Shown one piece after another: positions 49,856 to 61,800 of a stretch of DNA of 64,000 nt. The DNA is taken from the NCBI RefSeq assembly GCF_020382885.2, contig NC_058504.1, forward strand, positions 22,929,545 to 22,993,544, given 5' to 3'. Origin of the DNA: Scatophagus argus. Its lineage: Eukaryota > Chordata > Actinopteri > Scatophagidae. Each line of letters begins with the position of its first letter. Position 1 is the stretch's first letter. The translations under genes and the position numbers were made by a program. Under the pieces are notes generated by a model. The model had not been told where the DNA came from, did not search any database, and worked only from the letters and a program-made list of their open reading frames with translations.

Positions 49856-50451
49856 GTATCTTTCTGCAGGTATCTCTCCATCCAGATCTTCAAGTTGAAC
49901 TGTAGCCGGCTCTATGACCAACCCAATGTGTATTGTTGACATCTGCCTGTCATTCCTCTATGTACCGACTATGGGCGGGGTGGTTCTCCCTACGGGCCGA
50001 AATCGAACTGATAGGATAGTGATGCTCAACATCACATAAAAAAAGAATACATGAATGTTACAGCAGTTCATTATAATTTTCAATACTATAAATTTCCTAT
50101 AACTTGTGAAATGTTAAAATCATATTGAGGTGGTAGCAAAAAGTGAAACTAAACCGTTGAGATTTTGTTTTGCTTATCTTTTTAGTAATGTCATTTCTCA
50201 TGTTGCAAATTGCTTTCCTGCCTGTACAACATCCATTGCACGTCTGCCCGTCCTGGGTGAGGGATCCCTCCTCTGTTGCTCACCCTGAGGTTTCTTCCAT
50301 TTTTTCCTGTTAAAGGTTTTTCTGGGAGTTTTTCCTTAGTCGATGTGAGGGTCGAAGGGCAGAGGATGTTGCTGATGTTATGTTAAGCCCTTTGAGACAA
50401 ACTGCTTGTAAAAATGGGCTATACAAATAAAGTTGACTTGACTTGACTTGA
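47400..50451 (+). mobile_element. 5'-truncated L2-like LINE with intact reverse-transcriptase frame
   Basis: The element spans the RT frame at 47513-49546, a 3'UTR of about 0.9 kb containing CCTGTTAAAGGTTTTTCTGG and GCCCTTTGAGACAAACTGC, and a pentanucleotide tail (TTGAC)n at about 50430-50451. The endonuclease half of the ORF is missing. A remnant of another fish repeat (CGCTGCGGCAACCCCTGAAA, about 47350-47400) lies just to the left. The 5' boundary is approximate. Confidence 0.85.
47513..49546 (+). CDS. Reverse transcriptase of an L2-like LINE (open frame, no endonuclease)
   Basis: 677 codons open, the longest frame in the window. The codon at 47513 is TTG and the frame continues upstream, so this is the 3' part of a longer ORF2, not a complete gene. 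The polymerase motifs are intact: LLDLSAAFD with Asp308, GVPQGSVLGP around residues 365-374, and CYADD with Asp400 and Asp401. NYRPISNLPFLSKILERVV and FRAHHSTETALV are typical of L2/Maui-type fish LINEs. The C-terminal RLDYCNSLLSG and APLLWNQLP blocks are also present. It would reverse-transcribe LINE RNA if expressed. Loss of the endonuclease half makes it non-autonomous. The lack of stops suggests a fairly young insertion. Confidence 0.9.
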   Translation: MHTVLDMVAPLRKKVRNHRRLAPWYNSNLRTLKQTSRRMERKWYSSKSAESQRAWKDSLLTYKKALREARTAYYSTLIEKNKNNPRFLFNTVARLTKSHSSVEPCIPKALSSEDFMSFFTNKINNIREIINKDLPRIANIVPSLVISFNPTPSLDRFLPIDLPELTSSINKSNPTTCLLDPIPTKLLKDVFPLIGVSLLDQINLSLTTGYVPQAFKTAVIRPLLKKPSLDPDILANYRPISNLPFLSKILERVVANQLIDHLHRYSLFEMFQSGFRAHHSTETALVKVTNDLLMASDRGLVSILVLLDLSAAFDTVDHSILLHRLEHETRITGTALCWFKSYLTDRFHFAQVNNVSSSYIRVSLGVPQGSVLGPILFTLYMLPLGNIIQKHGINFHCYADDTQLYLSLKPEETEPLARLQACLKDIKDWMTSNFLLLNSDKTEIIVLGPKHLRNRIADNILSLDGITLASSTTARNLGVIFDQDVSFIHHIKQTSKTAFFHLRNIAKIRSVLSQSDAEKLVHAFVTSRLDYCNSLLSGCPNYSINNLQLIQNAAARVLTGISKRDHISPILASLHWLPVKFRIDFKILLLKYKALNGLAPSYLQDLIVPYIPNRSLRSQSAGLLTVPRIYKSRTGGRAFSYQAPLLWNQLPIWVRQADTTSTFKTKLKTFLFSKAYS

Positions 50452-51668
50452 CTCCTACACAGTGATGAACATCAGCTGAAGTTCAGAGAAAGTCCCTCAA
50501 GCTTCTCTTGATGAGGAGCTTCTCACGTGTTAAGTGACAGACATTTTTAGTGGTTCAGACCAGAGATGATGATTGCTTCACTTTTCTGCAGTCTGTACAT
50601 TTTAGTGCATTGTCAGTTACTTGAATTCTCAGATAGTTCAAATAAACCTGGAGGTGCCATGAAGGTAGAGAAATTTTTTTTTGGTCCTCAGATCATTTTT
50701 CTCAGTCACAGTGATTATCTCAGGGATGAGTTATTTTTAGATTCATATGTGATAAATTCCACCGAAATGATTAACTATCAACAGCAAATTTGACCGATTG
50801 GAGCAAGTTAACCATTTAATCAAAAATTCACCTGTTTCAGCTCATTGAATGTGAATATTTTTTTCATGTCCATTCTTCTGAATATCAAACTGAATATGTT
50901 TGGGTTTTGATCAGTTTTGCCTTTCTACTGGAATTATGCTGACCAAGCAATTAGTCGATTATTAAATAAAGTGGAGATTATTCAGTAATCAAAATAATTC
51001 TAAGTTGTTATCAAACACTGACGAATTAAGCAATTGTGTATACAAAACTGCAGTCACAACACAGCATGGGTCTTTTTCTCCATAAACATTTATTTTCAAA
51101 TAGATTAAGAAAAAATAGATATTTTTTTCAAATATTTTTTCTTTGTACGATGTTTTATACAGTACTTTATGTGCATTTAGAAAAACACAACAAACATCAG
51201 TTGATGTGGCAGCGGAGTGCCAGCGGACCTGAGGGCCAGCGGGGATGGAAAAACACATAGGATTCTGGGAAAGGTGAAGAAAAGCAGAGAGAACAAACCT
51301 AAAGATCGAAGCAGCCAGATCAGACCAGCTCTATAAACTCTAAATAAGTTTGTTTTTAGGTTTTTATAAAAGTGCAAATAAAAGCTCAGAACGTGAGCAG
51401 AGACGTCAGAACTGATTGTAACAGAAACCAGTTTTAAAGTGAACACAAACACTCTTAGCTGATTTACATTCAGAGAGTTAGCTCAGACAGACGGACAGAC
51501 AGGTGAAGGATCGCAGTAACTAACATTAACAGTACTTGGAACTTGAACACATGCGAGAGCAGAGCTTTGGCAACACGTCAGACTGAAGGTCGAGTGGCAA
51601 CTGGAAAATACGGCAGACATCTTGTTGATGTCACAGTGCGGACTGGGGTGGGGACAGAGCTAGTGGGG
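50452..51668. other. paip2 downstream region and 3'UTR
   Basis: Single-copy-looking, AT-rich sequence. TTTATT at 51089-51094 is AATAAA on the minus strand and would give paip2 a 3'UTR of about 0.6 kb. No exon is seen left of it. Confidence 0.55.
51089..51094 (-). terminator. Putative AATAAA polyadenylation signal of paip2
   Basis: AATAAA on the minus strand about 575 bp downstream of the paip2 stop. Chosen by position; other AT-rich variants are nearby. Confidence 0.5.
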
Positions 51669-53336
51669 TCACATGATGTGTTTCTGGATTCCCGGGATGA
51701 ACTCCTTGGCATTAGGGTTCAGACTGCTGTTAATCTGGTGGAAAGAAGAGAAGTATGTCATCAACAGGTAGGAGTGTGTGTGTGTTTGCTTGATTAATGA
51801 ACACTAACTTGATTGAATTTTAAATGTCCGACTGATATTTTGGCAGGTATTGGTTTCTACAGAATGACAGCACCTTATTCACTGCAGCAGATTGTGAACT
51901 CACCACCACGACATCAAAGTCTGCATCTGTGTGGACGTCTGTGTCCAGAGCCAGCAGACTGCTCTGATCCTGCAACTGACTAACCACCTGAGATGGGAGG
52001 TCTCTGGACGGAATGAACCACTCCCACTGCTCCTCCTCCTCCAGCAGCTCTTGCATACAACGCTCAATGAACTCCTCTTCCCACAGCTCCTCTTCCACCT
52101 GCACACACACACATACAGAGTTTATGATGGATATCATGAGTCTGGGTCACATTAAGTATCTCCTGCACCCAAACAATAGGAAGTCACTGCTGCCTGGAAT
52201 GTAAAATAAACATGTCAACCACTACAGTGTGCTTTAAAACAGGTCATCTGAGATGATGATGATGATGATGTCATCCTGGAGCCACTCCACTGACTGTAGT
52301 CCTGCTGGTTTTCCTGGTTTGCTAAGACTTACTTTAATAGCGTGACAGTCAAAACAAACTCAAGTTAGAGTAAAGAATCCAAACAACAACAACGACAGAC
52401 TCTGAGTCAGTGGGTGTGGGTCGGTCCAGATGTTAAGATTCATGCAATAAAGACAAATGTACCGTGTGTTCAGTTCAAGACTTTTCTGGTTGAATCATCA
52501 GACTCTGGGTCAGAGAGTGTACTAACTGTGAGATGATATCATTGTGAAAAATGTTGAAGATCAATAAATGCACTAAAATAAACAAATCACCAATGTGCTC
52601 CATAATGAGTAAACTATATCAAGGGTTTCATTCCAGGCAGGTTTGTATTATCTGGAAATCAATTAAACTGTTGAATTTTATTTTTAAGATAGATCATTTT
52701 GTCTTAAACAAATGTTCCAAAGCCTGAAAGAACTAATCCAATAAGTCGTTTTATACATACAAAACTCAGTTTACAATAATACAAAGGAGAAATGCAGAAA
52801 ACACTCATTTAAAAAAAAATGCACCAAAAAGCAGAAGGCCTGAATATGACAGATTACTTATATCTAAATTATTGTTAATTAATTTTCTTCGATCAACTCA
52901 TCACTTCTTTCAGTTTCCGTTGAAGGTCCATAGAACTGAGTAAACTGACCACCAGGAAAGGTCAAGAAAAATAAAATTCATAAAAAGTAAACATTATTGG
53001 ACATTTTTATGTAGATGTCTTCTGTGAAACAGCTGTGGTTGTACACACCCTCCTCATTTCTCTGATGATATAATCTGACCTGATTTCCATCCGAAGAAAT
53101 CAGCTTTCTTACTGACATCCTACATGGACAGCATGATTTCGGGGTGTTTATCCTCTAACCTGCGCATTAAGTGTCCTGTCGGTTCTGGTTCTCACCTGCC
53201 TGTTGAACTCCTCCTCGTTCTCCATCCACATATACTCAGCGAACGGGTCCTCCTCGAAGCTGAACTGGTTGCTCAGGATGACCTCGTTGCTGATCGTCAT
53301 GTTCGGGGCGATAAGGCTGAGCCTCGGGTCTTTCAT
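51669..53336 (-). CDS. paip2: Polyadenylate-binding protein-interacting protein 2 (3 coding exons)
   Basis: Exons 53336-53196, 52098-51904 and 51734-51669, all phase 0 with GT-AG junctions, give 133 residues (human 127). PAIP2 represses translation by binding poly(A)-binding protein and displacing it from poly(A) and eIF4G. The start MKDP is the conserved N-terminus. The acidic PAM1 region spans residues ~28-82 ([18 protein letters not shown], then [13 protein letters not shown] and [10 protein letters not shown]). PAM2 lies at residues ~117-127 ([11 protein letters not shown]), with the PABP-anchoring Phe124. The last residues (IQKHIM) differ from the mammalian ending. paip2 rather than paip2b is supported by the N-terminus and by the neighbouring matrin-3 gene. 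The exon 2 acceptor follows a TG microsatellite. The second exon's end ([18 protein letters not shown]) is longer and less conserved than the rest. Confidence 0.95.
52250..52272. repeat. (GAT)n microsatellite
   Basis: Short trinucleotide run in paip2 intron 1. Confidence 0.9.
52273..53195. other. paip2 intron 1, no other gene seen
   Basis: AT-rich intronic sequence without recognisable repeats or exons. Confidence 0.6.
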
Positions 53337-54599
53337 TTCAGTCCTATCTCACGGACACACAGTCTCGGTCACTGTAGTCTGACCGACGACACTACAAAAC
53401 ACGTAAATGAAAAAAACAGAATTAACCGTTAAATACCGAATAGTTCGTCCATCACGTCAATGTTCAGGGTCACTGTGATGGCCGCGGTCTGACAGACAAT
53501 AGCAGCCAGCTAACGCCTGTCGCTGACTCTGCCATTTTTACAGTAAACAAGACCAGAATAAATGAGTTACATTGACAGAAAAAACCATTTACACAGATAT
53601 TTAATGGCATTACAATATCATAAGAAAATAAAACGTTTGTGTTTTAATAGATGAAATACCTGGAAACCCGATATATTCGACGACAGCGGACCAGACGGTT
53701 GACTCTATTCGAACTCTCCTGTAACTGTCATGGCCGCTCTGTCTCTGTTTGTTTACATGTGCAACGTCACTCTGTACTCGATTATGATTGGATAAACCGT
53801 CTTGCTGCCTTCCCGTGCTGCCTGACCTATTAATAAAAGCAAATGAATTAGAGAATAGGAGAATAGGAAAGTTTTTCTTGCAGTTGTATTATCTGTGACA
53901 TTTTTTGTGGTTAGTGTCATGGTTTCATCCATATTAATAATTACTTAAACATTTTCGTGCTATGGGAGACAGTGACCCAAAATCTTTTTTTAAAAATTGC
54001 TCTTGCTCTTTTATTTGTATTGCTTGCTTGTATCTGATGTTGACCTTTTATTTGCTTTGCTTTTAATGTACTTTAATTGCTGTTGAGATTTTGTGTTTTG
54101 TATTTTGTTTCTTTTGTCTTCTCATTTAAATCTTCTCTTAACTTTTCCTTAATTTGGCTTACTTTTGTTTGTCTCAAGGTTTGGCTTTGTACATAGTCAT
54201 CCAGTGTATGCTGCCTTTGCTTTGTCTGTCAAGACACTTGACTTTGGTGTGACTGTATAGCTTTCAGTAATGACATAAAATAATGATAATTTAGACACGT
54301 CTGAAAAATTCATTTTACAAATTAGTGCGACTGTTATATGGGGAGCAGATGGAGGGATGTTAGACAGCGTAGAAAGGCAGGAAAAATATGTTTTGCTTCA
54401 CAAAAGCATTTTATTTCTTTGTAAGGCCAAAAGGTTTGGAATCACTGGTGTCATTTATAAGTATTTTATAGTTTTATTATTTATTATATTTTATAGAACA
54501 TTTTTATATGTCTTTGTTGAAAGTGACTGCATGACTGCTGCGACACAGCACCGAGAACCGAGTTAGAATTTCCACAGGTGTATTTAAGGCAGCATTAAC
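53337..54599. promoter_or_regulatory. Head-to-head paip2/matr3 intergenic region
   Basis: Divergent genes start about 1.3 kb apart: the paip2 ATG at 53336 and the likely matr3 untranslated exon near 54600-54691. The paip2 promoter and any untranslated exon should lie within about 53340-53760, where GC content is higher. No TATA box is obvious on either side. 53.85-54.5 kb is AT-rich and otherwise featureless. Confidence 0.45.
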
Positions 54600-54691
54600 A
54601 AAACCTCGCGATACCGCACTCCTCTGATGCGACTTCGTTTTGCCTTAGCAGGTTCAGCTAGCTAGCTAACCACGCATTAGAAAAACTCAAG
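54600..54691 (+). other. Probable 5' untranslated first exon of matr3
   Basis: A CG-containing stretch ends in a strong donor, ACTCAAG/GTAAGAG, at 54691/54692. It lies 1.2 kb upstream of the coding ATG. The exon start and the acceptor used before 55872 cannot be fixed. Confidence 0.5.
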
Positions 54692-55554
54692 GTAAGAGTA
54701 TCTATATTCGCAGATATAAATTGCGTTTTATTACACAAGACTACACCGCGTTATGAATATTTGTACATTAGCAAACGAGAACCTTGAAATGAGCTAACGA
54801 CTAGCATTAGCACGGTTAGCCCCAGACCAGGTTAAAGACATTAGCAATCGGTATATAATAAAGCGAGCTCCACTGTTTAAGACGACCTCTTGCTTAGTGT
54901 CCGATTGAGTATTTATCGTTTTAATTTGCTATGGAGCCTTTATATATATACATATGTGTGTGTGTGTCTGTGTATGTATGTGCTTATAAATGGCTCTGAA
55001 TAACAATTACTTTTGTAGTAGTTTTTGTTTGAGTGTGGAAAGTTTAAACCTGGGTTAATATTGGCGAGCTAGCACCGTTAGTTTACAGTAGCTGCTCGCT
55101 TAGCACAGGTCAGGCATTTCTGCGGTTCTCCATTAAAATGTGGCACAAAAATGCACATAGATTACAGCTTTTCCATATGTTCACTGGCCACATATTTACA
55201 GTGTGAGAATACTCATTGTAGCTGGTTTTCCACAATTTCTTAAAACCAGGCTCCAAGGTAAAGTTACGTTAAATTTAGCTCTAGTTCTCTTCCTTCTTTC
55301 GTTGTAATTGGATATTCTTTTTATTCCTTCATGTTTTTCAGACATTTACATAAAGCAATTCAAATAATTTAATAATCACATCTCTCTAATATTTAAACAC
55401 TGGTTCTCAGAAGTTCTCTTTTTTCTGTGAGGATGTTTCCATCGCTCTGTTCACATCAGTTCATTTCCTCCCTCCTGATCTGAGGTGAATGTTCAGTCTT
55501 AATAGCGTATCCTTATCTTCTTTCCCAACCTTCTTTAATTGCCATTCATGTCAC

Positions 55555-55755
55555 AGTAGCAGTCACAGCTTACATTTTCTGCCATTTGCTGTACATGATC
55601 CTGTGGCTTAGTGCCTCTCCACTGGCTCCTGTTTTCTTTGTAGAGGCAACATTTGAAGAATGTCTCTACTTCATTGTGTTTCAACAGAAATAAGACATTC
55701 TCCAGAGAAGAGGAGTTCCCCTTCACTTTGTCCAAGTTTACTCTTTGCACAAGAT
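55555..55755 (+). ncRNA. Candidate H/ACA-like structured RNA in matr3 intron 1
   Basis: Several strong hairpins sit close together: CACAG/CTGTG (about 55564-55604), AGTG/CACT (about 55610-55624), GTAGAG...ACATT/AATGT...CTCTAC (about 55640-55669), and GACA...GAAG/CTTC...TGTC (about 55694-55732). Between the last two are H-box-like words (ACAGAA), and ACA occurs in TTGCACAAG at the right end. In human the SNHG4/SNORA74A locus lies beside the MATR3 5' end. No sequence identity to a known snoRNA was established, so this remains a hypothesis. Confidence 0.3.
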
Positions 55756-55871
55756 ATTAACTGACATTGACATCCCCTATCCTTAAAATATAGATACTGT
55801 TTAGCAGCCTGGCTCATTCTTTATCTTGACTTGCCTGTACTGAGACGTTTTGAGGTCCTCTTTGTGGCGTC

Positions 55872-58800
55872 ATGTCTCAGAAGTCGCAGTCTGATGGAAA
55901 TCAGAAACACTTTGCGGTGGGTCGGGGACTCCTGGCTGCTGCAGAGACCTTGAACTTCACCATGAATGAACAGCGATCCAGCCGGCAGATGGGGGGTGTG
56001 TCCTCAGGTGTGGGGGTGGTAGGTGGTGGCATGGAGGGCCAGGACACCAGCTCCCAGATGTCCCGACATGGTGGCAGCAGCCATCTTGGCAGCACCATGA
56101 AGCTGTTTGCCAGTTTGGGGCTGTCGCCCTCTGACCTGGACGCTTTAGCTGAAATCCCTGAAGAGGACATCAGCGTGGAGACGCTGCCACACATCCTCAT
56201 GCAGCTAAAGAGCCGCAAAGGAGACACAGGAGAGCGGCGGGTGGCGTCCTCCATATCCTCTGAAGCTGCATATCGAGGAGGAAGGGACAGCTGGGATGAC
56301 ATGCATGTCGGGAGGATGGGTGGCCCTTCTATGGGTCAGGGTTCAGCCCGGGCCCAGTCCTCTGCAGACTTCGAGTTCAGTTCCCTGCAAGACATCACTC
56401 CCAGCCGGGGATATAATTTAAATTACAGCAGCAACAGCAGCGGTGGTGGTGGGGGTGGGGGCAGAGACAGGCCGTACTCTGAACTTTCCCGCCATGACTC
56501 CTACAGTGGGCTTGGTATGGGCCCCCCAGTGTCCGACCCAGTCTTTATGCAGAGGAGGATGGGCTCCCCGTCAAATGGAAAAGTCCAAGACTTCTTGGGA
56601 GTCATGCCCACCATGTTCCCCCATGTGTGCTCTCTTTGTGACTTTGATGTTCATTCCACCATGGTGAGTACCATCCAGCCTCCTTCCTCTTCTCGGACTA
56701 ACTTTAAATGTTTCAGTGCAGACAACTGAGCTCAGCTCAAGTCTTCTGTCCACTTCAGTCAGTGACAGGTGGTAATCATTCCTTGTGTTTGCAATAACTG
56801 GAGGTCCAGTTTACATTACGTAATTTCCTTTTTTAAATCACCTCACAGCATGCACTTTATCCTCGTTTTCTTACACTGAACACCTGAAACTGCAGCATAA
56901 CACAGTCAGGTTTTGGTCTCTTCAGCGATCATCCAGTTGAACATCGTAAAGGAGTAATCCACCCAGAAATTCAGTTCTGGTTATTATCTCATTTCTTCAT
57001 CTTTGAGTCAGATAATGTGTTCACAGTCCCATTGCTTACAACACATTTGAAACCTGGAAGCCAAAACGGAACATTTTCTTATTAAAATTTGACATACCGT
57101 ACATACATACATGCTGCATCTCAGTGGTAGATTTCAGTCTGAAAAGTGTCTCCATGAGAATCGATGCATCTCAGTCTGATACGGTACATCATGGACCAAT
57201 CGACAGTCGTGTACATGATTACATCACTTACCCTCTGATCTCTTAACCTCAGCAGTATCAGCTGTTCAGTCCAGGAGTTGCAGATCAGTGGTGCATTTTT
57301 AAAAACAAGTACTAACAATTTAAACCAACCAACCACCAAACCACCAACATACAATACTGATGTATGTTACATAAGTCTGGACTGGGTTTCATTCAATCTA
57401 AATGCAGTTCAGAAGCCACTCATTGAAACGGAAACCCTTATATATTTTTTTTATTATTATACTTTATTCATCCCAAGCTGGGAAATTACTTCTCTGTATT
57501 TAACCCATCACTTATTGAAACACACACACACACACACATGCAACATGCAGTGAAACACACAGGAGCATTGAGCTGCCATTATTGAGTCTCTTTTTAGGTA
57601 GTTTGCTTTTTGAAATGAATACACGTTATTTATTAAAATTTGTCCTACTTTTACAAACTATGGGGATTCTCCTGAGCTGGCAAGATGTTGGTTTTTCAGC
57701 TCGTCGAGTCTCTGTGACGTTCATTTACCTTGTGCTGCAGCCGCACCACTGAAAACAACACAGGGAAACTATTTATCCTGCTTAATATTAATTCAGTGGC
57801 TGTGTGGTTGTTGTGCCGGATGTTCATAACAATAGCTGAAGGTCAGCTGGTTGTTGCATTTGGCTGTCGTTTGACTTTTTTTCAGTCATTCAGTCTTGTC
57901 AAAATGAGGTTAAAGAGCCGATCAAAGATCAGTAATTAAAGAATCGTTAAGGGATTTGTTGTGCATTGAGCTTAAAGAATGCTGGTATTTTTGCCATTTT
58001 TCGGAACCCATTCCAAGAAATAAGCTAATATTTTACATGTATTGCCCATTTGTGTTTACAGTGGGATTAATTGTCCCATTTCTGGTGTTAAAAAAGAACA
58101 GTTTCTCAGTAATTTTCAGCAGACCCCACATTCTGCATTCAGGTCTGTCACTTTTGTTTTTAAAAAGCAGCCACAGCCACAGAGATCACTGAATTCTGTT
58201 TTTTGTACATTTCTACTATGTGACACAGTCGGGTGGAATTAATTTCTTTGTGAGGAAAATTAAGACCTGTTGCTTTTTATCCCAAAGCTCTTTTTAGCTT
58301 AAGTTGAGTGAAGCTTCAATATTTGGGTGAACTATCCCTTTAGCATAAGTTGATCCAGTGGTGAAACAGCTTGTTGAGCATCAGTAATTCTCTGCTTGCA
58401 TCTGTAGGAGTGGAACCAACACATTAATGGACTTCAGCATGCTGAAAACAGACGGATGCTGCTCAACATGTGAGCCACTCAGACACACACCAATAAACGC
58501 TTTCCTCACAGAAGTTTGTTCTGTTTGGAGATGTAATATTTTCTAAATGTTTCAGGTATCCAGAGTGGAACCCTGGTATGTCCTCAGGCAGAGGGTAAGA
58601 GATGCCCATTCTTTTCTCAGTTCTGAATGTCTCTGTTAAACAATCCCCCTATGTCATTATACATCAGGGGATTTGAATAGTAAGAAGTGTGTTCAAAGTT
58701 ATTTTCCATAACAGAAACTTGGCATATAGTAAATCCATCCAAACTAGAAGATCTAGAGAAGATCACACTAACCGTTTAAATATTTACTGGACCTCGCAGG

Positions 58801-61800
58801 TTCTTAAGCATTCAGGTTAGAGAAACCTCTAGGTTATGAGCTGTCAATTTACTGTTGTGGAAAATGACTTTAACAAGTTTGATGACTTACTGACAACTGG
58901 TTTCTTTGTTCCAGTGGGAGTCTTGTGGACGCCCCTAGCCTGTCTGTTGGGCTTCTTGGACCTTCCTCCATGTCTTCAGTCCAGACAGGAGGAGGGATGT
59001 CCTCCAGCTGGGGTAAGACACTACACCAGCATATTATTACTGTTATTATCATTGTTGTTGTTACGTTGTTGTAGTAGTAGTATTAGCAGTAATAGTGTTA
59101 GGAATGTTAAATGAAAAGTTTAAACAGCTACACAAAAGCACCTGAGCAGTGTGTCTTTGGTGACAATAATGTATCCACACTGTAAATATGAAATGGTGAT
59201 GTTAACATTCAATGTGCTTGTGTTTCAGGGGGAGTTGGAGGTCCTGATCTGTTGGGAAAGAACCAGCAGGGGCAAAACAAGGTCAGTTTGTACTCGTCTC
59301 TTGCTATGTTGTTATCATAGCAGTTATTACACATGCTCATACACACACACAGTTATTATTTTTATGTGATTTTAAAACTAATCTAACAAAAACTAATCAA
59401 ACCATAAATCAACATATCTTCCATCTGTGCTCCTCAGCTGAGAAGCCGAGTGGTGGTGGTGAAGTATGATAGGAAGCCTCTCAGCAATAAGACTCTGTTC
59501 GCCTTCACGGAGCCATTTGGCTGCCTGAGGGAGCACCTGGTCCTCAAGAACAAGGTGGAATATCTATAACTTCACATCTTCTTATCAGATCAGTCATCAT
59601 GTTCAGTGTCAGCAAAAGTACAGAAATACTGAAACATCTGTATGGAGTTCAGAGTTGTTTCTTTGTCGCCATCAGGCCTTCTTAGAAATGAGCAGTCATG
59701 AGGAGGCTCTGGACATGGTCAACTACTATGAGCAGCACCCAGCAACTCTGTATGGCAAACCCATCACCTTCTACCTGTCCAAGAGGCTGCTGGTCATTGA
59801 GGTAACAGCAGCCGCCATCGTCCTCATACTGCATAACACAGATGTATGTCCGTAACACAGTCTTTTGTGTTTGGCCCTCAGAAAGGTGAGCGGTCGGCGG
59901 ACAGGTTGATGGAAAGGTCGATGGACAGACCTGTCAGGGAGGTCAAAGGTCATGGCAGCCATGTGGTTTTCTTCTCCAACCTGCCCAGAGAGGAAGAGAA
60001 GAAGAAGGAGCTGCTCACTATCGCTGGGCGCTTTGGCACTGTGGAGAAACACCTGTTCTTAACTGACCAGGTAAACTGGGAGACATTTAATCGGACACTT
60101 CCTGTTTTCACTTCCTTGTTTTTAGAACCCTGCACTAGTTGAAAAAGTTCGGATTACTTTTATTTTGATAATCAGTGTTTAATAAGACCTGATTTCTACA
60201 TTACTCTTCAAATTATGTGGCAGTATATGAAACGTATTAACACAACTTTATTTATCATGAGGCAAGTGTAGAAACACAGCAAAAGTGCTGATTAGGGACA
60301 CATTTTGGAAGAAATTTTTAAAACTTTGATTTGTTATTATTTTCTGCGGTAAATTGACTTTACATTGAAACTAAAGATTCTTGGTTCCTGGCAGCTTTAT
60401 ACTTTGTTAATTTGACAAAACAAGAAGCTCGTCAACAACTGCTGCTCTGCCAAAAAAAGTTCCTCCTGCTGCAGTTTTCTGTTCTGTCTGTAAGAATGGA
60501 TGAATCAGCTGCATCCTCTCAGTGATATGATCGTAGTCTGTCTGTCCAGGCGTTTGTCCAGTTGGGGACTCCGGAGGATGCAGAGATGCTGGTGAAGTAT
60601 TACAGCGTTAACCCGCTCGTCATCAAAGGAAGACTGATCCGCCTCAACATCTGCACCAAGTACAAGACCCTCAAGTGAGTGCAGAGCTTCAAAACACACC
60701 TTTAGTCACCTGATTACCATGATGACAACGTCTGAGAGTGCCAAGGAGCCAAGTGACGAAACTCAGAGGGCTGCAGTACGCGGTGACATCATCAATCAAT
60801 CAAACCAGTCAACTATTAGCAAACACACATGAAACATGATGGGCATCATTCTACTGCAGACCGATTTATTTTTTTGGACTGTTTCTCACCTGTACCTGAC
60901 ATTTCTATGTTTCAGTGTGAACCGGAGACAGGGTGGGTCTACTGGAGACAATCGAAGCCAGAGGAGCCGCATCATGAACACCACCTCCACCCCCTCCGCC
61001 ATCTCCCGGATGTCGTCCAGCTGCCTCAGGAACTCCTCGTCCAGCTCAAAGGCCAGAGAAGAGAAGAGTGAGGAGGTGAAGAAACTGAAGCCTGAGGAGA
61101 AACCTGCAGCAGACGATGAGGAGGTGTCAGGAGTGATGGCGGGGGAGGACGCGGGGGAGGAGGAGCAGCTATCTGACAGAGGTGCAGAGGGGGAGGAGCC
61201 AGAGCGTGCAGACTCTGTGAAGGAAACAGTGGAAGAGTCTCAGGATGTTCAACAGGGGGAGGTGAGAAAATAGAAAACATGGAGGATTGTGCTGAAGCTT
61301 AATTAACAAACAACAACGATGCTGGGATTACATGAAGAAGAAATTCCGCACAAAGATAAAAATATAAAGAAGAATTACAGATAGAAGGTGCAAATGAGAA
61401 GTTCTGGTTTGCAGCTGCAACCAGCAATTATTTTGTTGTAGGTTTAATCTGTTCTATTTTCACAATCAAATATTCATTTAGTCTGTAAAATGTCAAACAG
61501 ATTGTCATCACAGTTTTCCAGATTCCAAAGTAACATCTTCAGATTTCTTCTTTTGTCCAACCAACAGTTGAAAACCGAAAGACTCTTCATTTCCTGCCAT
61601 AGATGACAAAGAAAAGCAAGAAATCCTGACATTTAAGAATGTGGAATCGGCACGTTTGACCTTTCATTTCATTGAATATACTGTGTATATATACAGGTTC
61701 CTGATGGCAGTGATGACACTGATGACACGCCAGGAGGTGTGGGTAGGGCTGAGGCCAAGCAGGGGGAGTCAGGGGGACAAAAAGAAGGAAGAGAGACTGA

